From assembly GCA_022787145.1 (NCBI GenBank), contig JALFVM010000016.1, forward strand, positions 1 through 39,160: 39,160 bases of DNA. Direction: 5' to 3'. A program made the translations under genes and the position numbers. This document shows positions 8,067 through 15,258 of the stretch, in pieces. This DNA comes from Lachnospiraceae bacterium. GTDB lineage: Bacteria; Bacillota; Clostridia; Lachnospirales; Lachnospiraceae. Each line of letters starts with the position of its first letter. Position 1 is the stretch's first letter. The notes beneath the pieces are model-generated. The model did not search any database. It had not been told where the DNA came from and saw nothing but the letters and a program-made list of their open reading frames with translations.

Positions 8067-9434
8067 TCAAGCGGGCATACTTCTGAATTCCCGGAGCACA
8101 AACACCACTGCCAGAATACCGGCAACCGCATCTGCAATCGGTCCGGCATACATCACGCCCTCAATTCCCATAAAAATAGGAAGAATCAAAACCAGAGGAA
8201 TCAAAAAAATCAACTGTCTTGTCATAGACAGGAAAATACCTTTTCTTGCTTTTCCAAGAGAGGTGAAAAAGTTTGCCGTCAGCGGCTGTATTCCATTGAC
8301 AAAGGTAAAAAACATAAAAATACGGATGAAGGAAATTGCAAACTGGTAATATAATTCATCTCCATTTCCAAAAATACGGATAATCTGTCGCGGAAAAATC
8401 TGAAAGCCCAAAAAAGCCACCACCGCAATTCCAGTGGCAAGCGATGCTGACAGCTTATACGTTTTCTTTACACGGTCATACTGCTCAGCACCATAGTTAA
8501 ATCCAAAAATCGGCTGAGATCCCTGAGAAATTCCAATCACAATCGACATGAATACCATATTTACCTTAGATACAATTCCCACGACTGCCAGCGGAATGTC
8601 ACTTCCATACACAGATAATGCACCGTAATGACGCAAAACATTATTCATAACAATCTGTGTCACCATCATTGCCAGCTGATTAAAACAGGAAGCTGCTCCA
8701 AGAGAAGCAATCTGTCTGACACAGGACAAGCGTGGAATAAAATCTTTCTTCTCCAGTCTCACCGTCTTATAGCGCGGCCAGTAAACCATAATCATAATCG
8801 CCGACACAAACTGCCCGATAATCGTTGCCCAGGCTGCTCCTGCAATGCCCCAATCAAAAACAAAAATAAACAATGGATCCAAAATCGTATTCAGCAACGC
8901 TCCGGATACATTGGCAATCATCGAATACGTCGGGCTTCCATCTGCACGAACCAGATGATTTCCTCCCACTCCCAAAATATAAAACGGCATACCAAGCGAC
9001 GTGATTCCCACATATTCCATCGCATAATCAATCACATCCGGGGTCGCTCCAAATGCAAGGATCAACGGTTTTAAAAACAAACGCACGACTATGCAAATCA
9101 CAACGCCTGCAATAAACAGACTTCCAAATGCAGAACCGGCGATCTTTCTCGCCTTTTCCTCCTGCTTTCGTCCCATCTCCAGATTAAAGTTGGAAGCACC
9201 CCCGATTCCAAGCAAAAGCCCGACGGAAGTGGCCAGTGTGGTAAGAGGAAACGCAACATTGGTGGCAGCATTTCCATACATCCCGACTCCCTGGCCGATA
9301 AAAATCTGATCCACAATGTTGTACAGGGCACTGACCAGCATACTAATCACCGCCGGTATCGCAAATTTCGGAAGTAATTTTCCAATGGGCGCATAACCCA
9401 AAGGATTCTTTTCTCTTTCCTGTACTTTTTCCAT
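8067..9434 (-). CDS. MATE-family efflux transporter in a B12-riboswitch operon
   Basis: This 455-residue membrane protein has the twelve-helix two-lobe pattern of the MATE family. The N-lobe begins PIGKLLPKFAIPAVISMLVSALYNIVDQIFIG, here marked by residues such as the VDQIFIG segment; the C-lobe repeats it with SQGSQPIFGFNYGAEQ. Such proteins are Na+- or H+-coupled exporters. The ATG at 9434 has GAGGAAAG upstream; a GTG at 9449 overlaps the preceding stop as GTGA, so coupled translation is also possible. The gene follows the Cys-rich protein in one transcript headed by a cobalamin riboswitch. That context suggests a substrate linked to corrinoids rather than drugs, but this is inference. Confidence 0.9.
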   Translation of the reverse strand: MEKVQEREKNPLGYAPIGKLLPKFAIPAVISMLVSALYNIVDQIFIGQGVGMYGNAATNVAFPLTTLATSVGLLLGIGGASNFNLEMGRKQEEKARKIAGSAFGSLFIAGVVICIVVRLFLKPLILAFGATPDVIDYAMEYVGITSLGMPFYILGVGGNHLVRADGSPTYSMIANVSGALLNTILDPLFIFVFDWGIAGAAWATIIGQFVSAIMIMVYWPRYKTVRLEKKDFIPRLSCVRQIASLGAASCFNQLAMMVTQIVMNNVLRHYGALSVYGSDIPLAVVGIVSKVNMVFMSIVIGISQGSQPIFGFNYGAEQYDRVKKTYKLSASLATGIAVVAFLGFQIFPRQIIRIFGNGDELYYQFAISFIRIFMFFTFVNGIQPLTANFFTSLGKARKGIFLSMTRQLIFLIPLVLILPIFMGIEGVMYAGPIADAVAGILAVVFVLREFRSMPA

Positions 9435-9445
9435 TTGTTCTTTCC

Positions 9446-9739
9446 TCACGCTTCTTCACAATTTTTTCTGATAACTTCTACAATCTCCTCGAATTTAGAC
9501 GTCACATATCCAAAATTCTTTCTCTGATGGGGGAGCATGCATTGACTGCAATCTTTGATTCCCCGTTCTGTAAATCGAAAATTCCCTCCACATTTATCTC
9601 CTAATGCATACAGGGGACAGTAGCAGAACAGACAATTAAAATTGTCGGGATCTTTTGTCTCATGACATGGAAAATACTCACACGCTCTGTTACTAAAAAA
9701 AGAATAACCTTTTCCTTCCCACACCTTTTTTTTACACAT
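9446..9739 (-). CDS. Cysteine-rich small-domain protein
   Basis: This 97-residue protein has nine cysteines after the N-terminal MCKKK, including EYFPCHET, CLFCYCPLY, DKCGG and KDCSQCMLPH. The pattern matches the small Cys-rich domain family (pfam04071-like, presumed metal binding) that in clostridia and methanogens is often found beside cobalamin genes. It has no signal peptide or membrane segment. It is the first gene after the cobalamin riboswitch, and its stop overlaps the possible GTG start of the MATE gene. AGGAGGAAGA precedes the ATG. The biochemical role is unknown; metal or corrinoid handling is a guess from context. The family assignment is from memory of the Cys pattern. Confidence 0.8.
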   Translation of the reverse strand: MCKKKVWEGKGYSFFSNRACEYFPCHETKDPDNFNCLFCYCPLYALGDKCGGNFRFTERGIKDCSQCMLPHQRKNFGYVTSKFEEIVEVIRKNCEEA

Positions 9740-9773
9740 CTTTCTTCCTCCTGACTATTTAAATTTGTACGAT

Positions 9774-9808
9774 AAAAAAACCGTATCAACAGTATTCTGT
9801 CTCAACGG
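9774..9808 (-). terminator. Conditional terminator of the B12 leader
   Basis: On the minus strand CCGTTGAGACAG and CTGTTGATACGG form a stem of 5 plus 4 pairs with a central mismatch, closed by AATA. It is followed by seven T residues (9774-9780) just upstream of the Cys-rich gene's ribosome site. This is the expected position for the OFF-state terminator of the riboswitch. The stem is modest in strength. Confidence 0.6.
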
Positions 9809-9827
9809 CACTTCAAACTCATATTGG

Positions 9828-9943
9828 GTGATAGATAAACTCCAGCTGCTATTATGATGCCTGTTCATGAGTGAGCGGAGGGAACAGGAAGCCAGAGTTC
9901 TATCACCTGTCGTTTAATCATACATAATTCTCCTTGACAGGTG
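9828..9943 (-). ncRNA. Two overlapping leader hairpins between B12 aptamer and terminator
   Basis: Stem i pairs CACCTGTC with GACAGGTG (9936-9943 with 9904-9911) and encloses a ribosome site plus two ATG codons. Stem ii pairs GGTGATAGA with TCTATCACC (9899-9907 with 9827-9835), then ACTC with GAGT, and inside it TCCTGTTC with GAACAGG. The two stems share 9904-9907, so they cannot both be complete. That is the usual geometry of a switch. I do not recognise it as a known aptamer class. Confidence 0.65.
9865..9921 (-). CDS. Possible 18-residue leader peptide in the B12 leader
   Basis: An ATG at 9921, preceded by AAGGAG 8 nt away, opens MIKRQVIELWLPVPSAHS followed by TGA. A second ATG at 9925 would give only MYD and a stop. 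The ribosome site lies in the loop of leader stem i and the coding part runs into stem ii, so translation could influence which stem forms. There is no similarity I recognise; it could be fortuitous. Confidence 0.35.
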   Translation of the reverse strand: MIKRQVIELWLPVPSAHS

Positions 9944-9992
9944 AATTGCTATGGTTGGAATATTGAACTTTTTCCAGGAAGTCTCACCCTAT

Positions 9993-10168
9993 CGCATTAA
10001 GCAGGTTTCCTGACTTATGGGTCATCGCTCTATTCCGCCTTCTCATACTAGTTGTACAATGGCATATCTGAATATCGCTCTCCAATTACAGTGACCGGAT
10101 CGCCCAGGACTCTCACCTGAATTCCCTCTTCATTCTGCTGCCACAATCAACAGAATGCACTTAATACG
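9993..10168 (-). ncRNA. Cobalamin (adenosylcobalamin-type) riboswitch aptamer
   Basis: The minus strand has the conserved core AGGGAATTCAGGTGAGAGTCC followed by GGGCGATCCGGTCACTGT, and the B12 box CCATAAGTCAGGAAACCTGC (10001-10020). The closing helix pairs ATTAAG (near 10165) with CTTAAT (9996-10001). CATTCTG/CAGAATG forms a further arm. Binding of cobalamin normally turns the downstream genes off. The regulated genes are the Cys-rich protein and the MATE transporter. Confidence 0.95.
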
Positions 10169-10189
10169 TCTATCGAATTATGTAAAGTC

Positions 10190-10218
10190 ATTGTAGCATA
10201 TCACCCAAAAATTGTCAA
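10190..10218 (-). promoter_or_regulatory. Promoter of the B12-riboswitch operon
   Basis: TTGACA (10213-10218) and TACAAT (10190-10195) on the minus strand with a 17-bp spacer, placed 20 bp before the aptamer. Confidence 0.88.
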
Positions 10219-10257
10219 CCTCACTTTTCAGTTTCACTTCAATATGCACAAAAATTG

Positions 10258-10285
10258 CCTGTTCACTCCGTTCACAGTCACGCAC
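10258..10285. repeat. Dispersed repeat, partial copy B
   Basis: On the minus strand GTGCGTGACTGTGAACGGAGTGAACAGG, written in two arms, matches the arm portions of copies A and C without the GCGAGGT core. It directly follows the terminator of the acidic NlpC/P60 gene. Confidence 0.5.
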
Positions 10286-10320
10286 AAAACAGGAGCTGCC
10301 AAAGCAGCTCCTGTCTATTT
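10286..10320 (-). terminator. Terminator of the coiled-coil NlpC/P60 gene
   Basis: A perfect 11-bp stem, ACAGGAGCTGC with GCAGCTCCTGT (10304-10314 with 10289-10299), closes a TTTG loop and is followed by a short T run on the minus strand. On the plus strand it is followed by CTATTTTTTT, so it can act in both directions. Confidence 0.85.
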
Positions 10321-10360
10321 TTTTCCTGTACACAAATCGAAATATACCAGTACACGAATC

Positions 10361-11851
10361 TTATTCAATAATTCTTCTTACAGAAAGAATGGTTCTGTAT
10401 GCAGCGTTATCCGTAACCTTGATACCACCTGCCGGGTATGGTGCACTGTTGGATGCATGTACAATCTGACCATTACCAATATAAATCGCAACATGACTTC
10501 CGTAACAGATCAGATCTCCCGGCTGAGCCTCGGAATAAGATACGCTTCTTCCCTCATACATCTGAGACTCAGAAGTTCTGCTGAGGCTATATCCAAAGTT
10601 TGCATAGACACTCTGTACAAATCCGGAGCAGTCTGCACCGTTTGTCAGACTGGTTCCGCCCCATACATAAGGATTTCCAACGAACTGGAGTGCAAAATCT
10701 GCAACTGCCTGACCGCCATAGCTTCCGCCGCTAGACTGTGCCGGCTCAGAAGATTCAGAGCTGTCAATCACATTGCCATACTCATCGGTCTCACCCTCAG
10801 AATACTCTTCCTCATAGGACTCATCCTCTTCGGAATACTCTTCCTCTTCGGAATAATCCTCTTCTTCATAATCTCCATCGCCAGTCTCTTCTTCGTAGCT
10901 GTCTTCCTCGGAATACTCTTCATCGGAATAATCATCCTCTTCGGAATACTCTTCCTCTTCGTCGTAAGAATAGTCTTCCTCTTCATCATAAGAATCCTCT
11001 TCATAATCTTCCTCGTAAGACGCTTCTTCCGCAGCTGCCGCCTCTGCCTGACGTCTCGCCTCTTCCTCTGCTGCTGCCTGAGCCGCTGCTTCTGCCTGAC
11101 GTCTTGCTTCCTCTTCCGCTGCAATTCGCTCAGCTTCCAGACGTGCAATCTCTTCAGTCTGCTGCTGCAGCAATGCTGCGTACTGCTCTGCCTGCTCCTG
11201 AGCCGCTGCAATCTGCTGATCATAATTTTCAGAGGTAGCCTTCTTCTCTTCGAGCTGCTGTTCCAGAGATGCCTGCTGAGCCTCCTGCTGTTTCTTCATA
11301 TCAACAAGCTCTGCCTTCTCGCCTTCCAGCTCCGTCTTCAGAGTTTTTACCTTCTTCACTGTGCTGGTGTACTGTTTCAGGCGCTGTCTGTCATAATCAT
11401 ACATCTTCTGAGCATAATCAGCCTTGTTCAATAAATCAGATATATCTTTTGCATTTAACAGCATCTGGAACCATGCCGTATCTCCGCCATTCTCATAGAG
11501 ATACTGAATTCTCGTCTTCATGTCCTCGTACTGCTTGTTTTTATTTTTGATTGCTTTTCTTAATTTTTTCTTCGTCTTTTTGATGTCAGCTTCTTTATTC
11601 GTAATGTCCTGTTTCAGAACATTAATCTGAACCATAACATCTACAAGATTCTGGTCCAAAGCATCAATCTCAGCAGCTAAGGCCTGTTTCTGCTCTTCCA
11701 GACTGTTAATAGTAGCATATGTAGCATCTAACTGATTACTTGTCTGTGCCTGTTCCTGACGCAGCTCATCTTCTCTCGTAGCGCCAACTGAAACTACCTG
11801 CGCGGTACTCATGATGATGGCTAAAGTTAAACACACAAGTCTTTTTTTCAT
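10361..11851 (-). CDS. Secreted NlpC/P60 peptidoglycan hydrolase with coiled coil and acidic spacer
   Basis: The 496-residue protein starts with a signal peptide (MKKRLVCLTLAIIMSTAQVV, cleavage near GATRE). A long PcsB/CwlO-like coiled coil follows (about 28-275), ending in EEEARRQAEAAA repeats. Residues about 278-358 are an extreme acidic, Tyr-containing low-complexity spacer (EEDYSEEEE type). The C-terminal NlpC/P60 endopeptidase (about 380-496) has catalytic Cys in NGADCSGF, His in GSHVAIYIG and a second His in QIVHASN. Such enzymes cut stem peptides during cell separation, often activated by FtsEX. The ATG at 11851 is chosen over one two codons upstream because AGGTG is then 7 nt away. 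It has its own promoter and terminator. Confidence 0.93.
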   Translation of the reverse strand: MKKRLVCLTLAIIMSTAQVVSVGATREDELRQEQAQTSNQLDATYATINSLEEQKQALAAEIDALDQNLVDVMVQINVLKQDITNKEADIKKTKKKLRKAIKNKNKQYEDMKTRIQYLYENGGDTAWFQMLLNAKDISDLLNKADYAQKMYDYDRQRLKQYTSTVKKVKTLKTELEGEKAELVDMKKQQEAQQASLEQQLEEKKATSENYDQQIAAAQEQAEQYAALLQQQTEEIARLEAERIAAEEEARRQAEAAAQAAAEEEARRQAEAAAAEEASYEEDYEEDSYDEEEDYSYDEEEEYSEEDDYSDEEYSEEDSYEEETGDGDYEEEDYSEEEEYSEEDESYEEEYSEGETDEYGNVIDSSESSEPAQSSGGSYGGQAVADFALQFVGNPYVWGGTSLTNGADCSGFVQSVYANFGYSLSRTSESQMYEGRSVSYSEAQPGDLICYGSHVAIYIGNGQIVHASNSAPYPAGGIKVTDNAAYRTILSVRRIIE

Positions 11852-11930
11852 GTTCATTCACCTTTCGTTATTTGTTACATTACGTTTTCTATTTCTGTAA
11901 TATTTCCGCAATATTTTTAAGTTCTTATAC

Positions 11931-11959
11931 ATAGTATCATAATCGTTCAAAAAACGCAA
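11931..11959 (-). promoter_or_regulatory. Promoter of the coiled-coil NlpC/P60 gene
   Basis: TTGCGT (11954-11959) and TACTAT (11931-11936) on the minus strand with a 17-bp spacer. The leader contains a TGTAAC hexamer (11875-11880) but no clean WalR-type direct repeat. Confidence 0.6.
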
Positions 11960-11984
11960 CCCTTTTTATTACACCTACTAAATA

Positions 11985-12036
11985 CATTACTGTTCACATG
12001 CCAAAATACCTCGCAAAATCATGGCCTGTGAACAGC
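11985..12036. repeat. Dispersed palindromic repeat, copy C (full length)
   Basis: CTGTTCACA and TGTGAACAG form perfect 9-bp inverted arms. Read on the minus strand the interior is GCGAGGTATTTTGGCAT, as in copy A, and the flank GTAATG is also shared. It lies between two wall-hydrolase genes, past the terminator at 12081-12116. Confidence 0.8.
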
Positions 12037-12080
12037 AATTTAAATACTTTTGTAACATTTCAATAATGATTCATAAACAG

Positions 12081-12116
12081 AAAAAAAGCATCGCAAGCTT
12101 GAAAACCTGCGATACT
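12081..12116 (-). terminator. Terminator of the first wall-binding hydrolase gene
   Basis: AGTATCGCA pairs with TGCGATGCT on the minus strand (12108-12116 with 12087-12095), followed by seven T residues. It starts 14 bp past the stop codon. Confidence 0.88.
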
Positions 12117-12129
12117 TTCCTGTTTTTTC

Positions 12130-13647
12130 TTATTTTGATGCAAACAAATCTGCAAGAATCTGATCTGCAGTCATGTTTCTGTATCCATCCGGGTCGCTCA
12201 ATGTGCTGGAATTCCAACGCATGATGTTACATCCCTTGATGTACTGAGAACCTGTAGCACATCCCAGTCCAAACTTGCTGACGGTTCCAGCATAATAAGT
12301 TCCCATATACTGTTTTGCCAGTGCAATTGCCTTACTGCTGTAATCGCCATTCGGTGTCGGTGTTCCGGCAATCTGAATACATGGCGGTGTTGAATGTACG
12401 ATCACCAAACTTCCATCAGAGCACTGACCAAGTACAATCCATGTATGTCCTGCTGTACATCCCAAATCTCCTGCTACAAACTCATAACCGCTGGCAGACA
12501 GCTTGCTCTGATTATACAGAGTTCCGAATCCTCTGGAAGCATTCGCGCTGGCAACAGATTCTGCCAATGTCGTGTAATTTGTTCCTCCAGACTTGTTCTG
12601 CATAATCTGATAAATGGACCAGCCTACAAACCCGGAGCAATCCAGACCTTTTCCATAAGCAAAACGATAATTGTTGTAATCATAACTTCCGGACTGACTG
12701 TTATAGAACGTCTTCCATGCCGGATTCACACCTTTTCTTGTTGCGTCAGCATCATCATGACCGCCGCCCCAGATATACAGTGTGCTTCCTACCGGCTGAA
12801 GTGCACCAAGCAGGAAATTTTTGATAGTCTTGTTGGAAGAAGGAACCAGTGTAGTATCGTTATCAACCTTGTTTTCTGATGTAACCTCATACAGGAAAAC
12901 GCCATTGTCACCAAACATATACGTTTTGGAGCCAATCTTGTGAAGACCTTTCTTCATCATGACACCCTGATTTTTTCCTGTTTTTATAAAATAATACTTA
13001 TTAGATCCGATTGTCTGCCATCCTGTATTGCAGACACCGTTCTCATCCATATGATACCGATAATTTCCGATATTGTACCAGCCATTGCTGTACGCACCGT
13101 TTACAGTAAAGTAATACTTATCGCCTTTTGTACTTGTTTTCCAGCCTTTCTGCATGCTTCCTTCAGCGCCTGCGTAATATGTCTTTCCTGCCATTGTAAA
13201 AATCATATTTGTAGCAATACGACCTGTCTTTTTGCTGGAATAATATTTCTTTCCGCTGATTGTCAGAAAGCCTTTCTTCTGAAGAATACCTTTTTTTGTT
13301 TCAAAGTAGTATTTCTTGGAATCAATATCCTGGAATCCGTAAACACGTTTTCCATTTGAGCCAACATAATATGTATTTCCCGCTGATGTGATGAACTTGT
13401 TTTTTGTCATCTCTCCAGTTGTCGGTGCGAAGAAATACCAAGCATTGTTAATCTTGACCCATTTTTTTACAAGTTTCTTTCCATTCTGGTAATAATAAGT
13501 TTTTCCTCCCTGCTGTACTAAGCCATTTTTCACAGCCGCCTGTGCTGTCTGTGTTGAAGATATTGCAGGTGTTCCCATCGCCAGCACAATCACTGCGATT
13601 GCCAGTACGAGTTTTTTCCAGCTTATTATGTACTTCGAATTTTTCAT
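12130..13647 (-). CDS. Secreted wall-binding-repeat protein with NlpC/P60-like peptidase domain
   Basis: The 505-residue protein begins with a signal peptide (about 1-37, ending AQA). Residues 40-252 are roughly ten aromatic wall-binding repeats of the type GxxxxGxKYYF...GxxxxGW, as in choline-binding-like modules. The C-terminal half (about 270-505) is a diverged NlpC/P60 cysteine peptidase with catalytic Cys337 (GLDCSGFVGW), His401 (AGHTWIVLG) and a second His418 (LVIVHSTPP). The enzyme should sit on the cell wall and cleave peptidoglycan peptides. It is a paralogue of the next gene upstream (13837-15090), sharing the peptidase core and the IAGTPTPNG and RWN...LSDPD motifs. Its own promoter, WalR-like box and terminator are present. 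Confidence 0.92.
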   Translation of the reverse strand: MKNSKYIISWKKLVLAIAVIVLAMGTPAISSTQTAQAAVKNGLVQQGGKTYYYQNGKKLVKKWVKINNAWYFFAPTTGEMTKNKFITSAGNTYYVGSNGKRVYGFQDIDSKKYYFETKKGILQKKGFLTISGKKYYSSKKTGRIATNMIFTMAGKTYYAGAEGSMQKGWKTSTKGDKYYFTVNGAYSNGWYNIGNYRYHMDENGVCNTGWQTIGSNKYYFIKTGKNQGVMMKKGLHKIGSKTYMFGDNGVFLYEVTSENKVDNDTTLVPSSNKTIKNFLLGALQPVGSTLYIWGGGHDDADATRKGVNPAWKTFYNSQSGSYDYNNYRFAYGKGLDCSGFVGWSIYQIMQNKSGGTNYTTLAESVASANASRGFGTLYNQSKLSASGYEFVAGDLGCTAGHTWIVLGQCSDGSLVIVHSTPPCIQIAGTPTPNGDYSSKAIALAKQYMGTYYAGTVSKFGLGCATGSQYIKGCNIMRWNSSTLSDPDGYRNMTADQILADLFASK

Positions 13648-13694
13648 AAATACCTACCTTTTTCAAACTCCTTAACTAAATAGTTCCAAATCTT

Positions 13695-13721
13695 TTTACA
13701 TTTCTTTTAGAAAATGTTACA
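13695..13721 (-). promoter_or_regulatory. WalR-like box in the leader of the first wall-binding hydrolase
   Basis: On the minus strand the order is TGTAAC-N4-TCTAAA-N5-TGTAAA. The last pair fits the WalR consensus TGTWAH-N5-TGTWAH with one mismatch. It lies downstream of the -10. WalRK control of wall hydrolases is established in Firmicutes; its action here is inferred. Confidence 0.5.
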
Positions 13722-13747
13722 TTTTTATTTCTTTTTATTTCTCACCT

Positions 13748-13777
13748 ATTATAGACCGGTACTATTTTGAATGTCAA
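13748..13777 (-). promoter_or_regulatory. Promoter of the first wall-binding hydrolase gene
   Basis: TTGACA (13772-13777) and TATAAT (13748-13753) on the minus strand with an 18-bp spacer, leaving a leader of roughly 95 nt. Confidence 0.82.
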
Positions 13778-13836
13778 GCAATTATTGAAAAAAATACAAA
13801 TTTTTTTTCATTTTCATTCCGAAAATGTTACATTTT

Positions 13837-15090
13837 TTACGCTTCTCCATATAAATTCTTCAAAATCTGACTCGCTGATTTCGAAGAAAGCTTATCAGGG
13901 TCACTTAATACTTTTGTATTCCAGCGGAAAGAGGTCACCTGTCTGCTGGTCATATAATTATAAGCATCGGTGCACAAAGTACCATATGGCATGGTGGAAG
14001 TACTCTGAATAATCCATGGATATTTGTTCAACGTATCCTGATGATATTTCTGCATATAGGTTCTTGCAAGCTGGTAAGCCTCCCCGACTCTTCCATCCGG
14101 TGTCGGTGTGCCTGCAAGCTGTGTACAGCCCATCACTTCACTTCCCGAACAGTGCACCAGCACATAACTTCCGTCCGAGCACTGCCCAATCACAATCCAG
14201 ACATGACCGGTCGTTCCATTGTCATGTTTGACGCAGACAACGTCCCCTGCCTGAAACTGTCCCATATAATTATTTTTTGCCAGCTGATTGTGGGAACGCA
14301 CACTTCCCCATCCCCAGGATTCATATGTGGATGGAATGCTGTATGATTTTGCAGAACAGCTCGTCACTCCTGACGGCAGAGAACTGCTCATCATCTGGTA
14401 AGTCGCCCATCCTACAAATCCGGAACAGTCCATCGTCGGCGGAATGTCTGTAGAATTCGTTCCGGGCCAGCCTGCTGTCTGTTTATACTGCGTTCCGATT
14501 GGACGCAATGCCTGCAAAAGATAATTGCGCAGTGTTTTTGCCGCAGTCGGCTTCTGAAGCTGGTTTTTCGCCGATGTTTTCAGGTTTACGGTTTTCACAA
14601 GAACGCCTCTGGAATTAAACGTTCTTTTGTAATTTCCCATCGTGTAGGTACCGACTGCGGCTCTTCCCATCACATTTTTACTTTTTTTGAAATAATACTT
14701 TTTCCCGTTGATTTCTGCCCACCCAGTCTTTGCAGAGCCATCTGCGTTCATGTAATAATAATGGCCCTTGATTTTGTGCCATCCCTTTGTGTAACGCTTT
14801 CCCGTTTCTGTAAAACAGTAACGTTTTCCCTTAATGATCTGCAGTCCTTTTAATGCAGCCCCGTTCTTTGACGGACTAAAATAATACCAGTAATTTTTTA
14901 CTTTTTTCCAGCCAGTCACTTTCTTGCCGGATGCATAAAAATAATAGTTGTTTCCTTTTTTTACAAGTCCGTTTGATCGGGCCGCCGCCGAAACTTCTGT
15001 ACAGGAATGTATCGTCACAGGCACAGCCGTTCCCAGTACAGCAAGAATCATCAGCAGACAAAGCCATCTCCATGATTTTCTTTTTTTCAT
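13837..15090 (-). CDS. Secreted wall-binding-repeat protein with NlpC/P60-like peptidase domain (paralogue)
   Basis: The 417-residue protein is a shorter paralogue of the downstream gene. After a signal peptide (about 1-36), residues 40-165 hold about five aromatic wall-binding repeats. The peptidase domain (about 185-417) has Cys222 (TMDCSGFVGW), His296 (TGHVWIVIG) and His313 (YVLVHCSGS). The shared CSGFVGW, GQCSDGS, LAGTPTPDG and LSDPD motifs indicate gene duplication. The paralogue has about twice as many binding repeats. AGGAGCAG precedes the ATG. It has its own promoter and WalR-like box. I see no good terminator between the two paralogues, so read-through into the downstream copy is possible. 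Confidence 0.91.
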   Translation of the reverse strand: MKKRKSWRWLCLLMILAVLGTAVPVTIHSCTEVSAAARSNGLVKKGNNYYFYASGKKVTGWKKVKNYWYYFSPSKNGAALKGLQIIKGKRYCFTETGKRYTKGWHKIKGHYYYMNADGSAKTGWAEINGKKYYFKKSKNVMGRAAVGTYTMGNYKRTFNSRGVLVKTVNLKTSAKNQLQKPTAAKTLRNYLLQALRPIGTQYKQTAGWPGTNSTDIPPTMDCSGFVGWATYQMMSSSLPSGVTSCSAKSYSIPSTYESWGWGSVRSHNQLAKNNYMGQFQAGDVVCVKHDNGTTGHVWIVIGQCSDGSYVLVHCSGSEVMGCTQLAGTPTPDGRVGEAYQLARTYMQKYHQDTLNKYPWIIQSTSTMPYGTLCTDAYNYMTSRQVTSFRWNTKVLSDPDKLSSKSASQILKNLYGEA

Positions 15091-15124
15091 AGTCCATCTG
15101 CTCCTATATTTCTATATTTTATTT

Positions 15125-15141
15125 GTTACAAAATTGTTTCA
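15125..15141 (-). promoter_or_regulatory. WalR-like box in the leader of the second wall-binding hydrolase
   Basis: The minus strand reads TGAAAC-AATTT-TGTAAC, matching the TGTWAH-N5-TGTWAH consensus with one mismatch. It is a few bases downstream of the -10, a position more usual for repression than activation. Confidence 0.5.
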
Positions 15142-15144
15142 TCC

Positions 15145-15173
15145 ATTATATAATGGATTGAAAACTGCGTCAA
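15145..15173 (-). promoter_or_regulatory. Promoter of the second wall-binding hydrolase gene
   Basis: TTGACG (15168-15173) and TATAAT (15145-15150) on the minus strand, with a 17-bp spacer. Confidence 0.83.
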
Positions 15174-15199
15174 GGCGAGCAAAAGGCTTACTATTTGCT

Positions 15200-15215
15200 C
15201 TGTTCACAGTAACAC
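15200..15215. repeat. Dispersed repeat, half copy D
   Basis: GTGTTACTGTGAACAG on the minus strand equals one arm of copies A and C. It directly follows the terminator of the ABC ATPase gene, as copy B follows another terminator. Confidence 0.5.
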
Positions 15216-15242
15216 AAAAAGCTGCCGCATTTCTACGACAGC
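15215..15242 (-). terminator. Terminator of the TrpXYZ-like operon
   Basis: GCTGTCGTA and TGCGGCAGC form nine pairs (two G-T) around GAAA on the minus strand, followed by five T residues. It lies 17 bp after the ATPase stop. Confidence 0.88.
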
Positions 15243-15258
15243 CTGATTAGCTTTTCCT

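Noticed and set aside
7961-8149. A 62-codon minus-strand frame at the 3' end of the MATE gene
   Set aside because: It is out of frame with the transporter and runs into the dispersed repeat; no ribosome site.
10780-11100. Possible CRISPR or tandem array in the repetitive stretch
   Set aside because: The repeats are short, in frame and code for acidic and Ala/Glu-rich residues of the hydrolase; there are no evenly spaced spacers.
10768-11238. Long Arg/Lys- or Leu/Pro-rich frames opposite or out of frame with the acidic spacer of the NlpC/P60 gene
   Set aside because: They arise from the repetitive GAA/GAG/TCC codons of the real gene and have no start signals or family likeness.
13793-13836. 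Possible terminator after the second wall-binding hydrolase
   Set aside because: CATTTTC/GAAAATG forms a stem, but on the coding strand it is followed by A residues, not T, so it is not a standard terminator.
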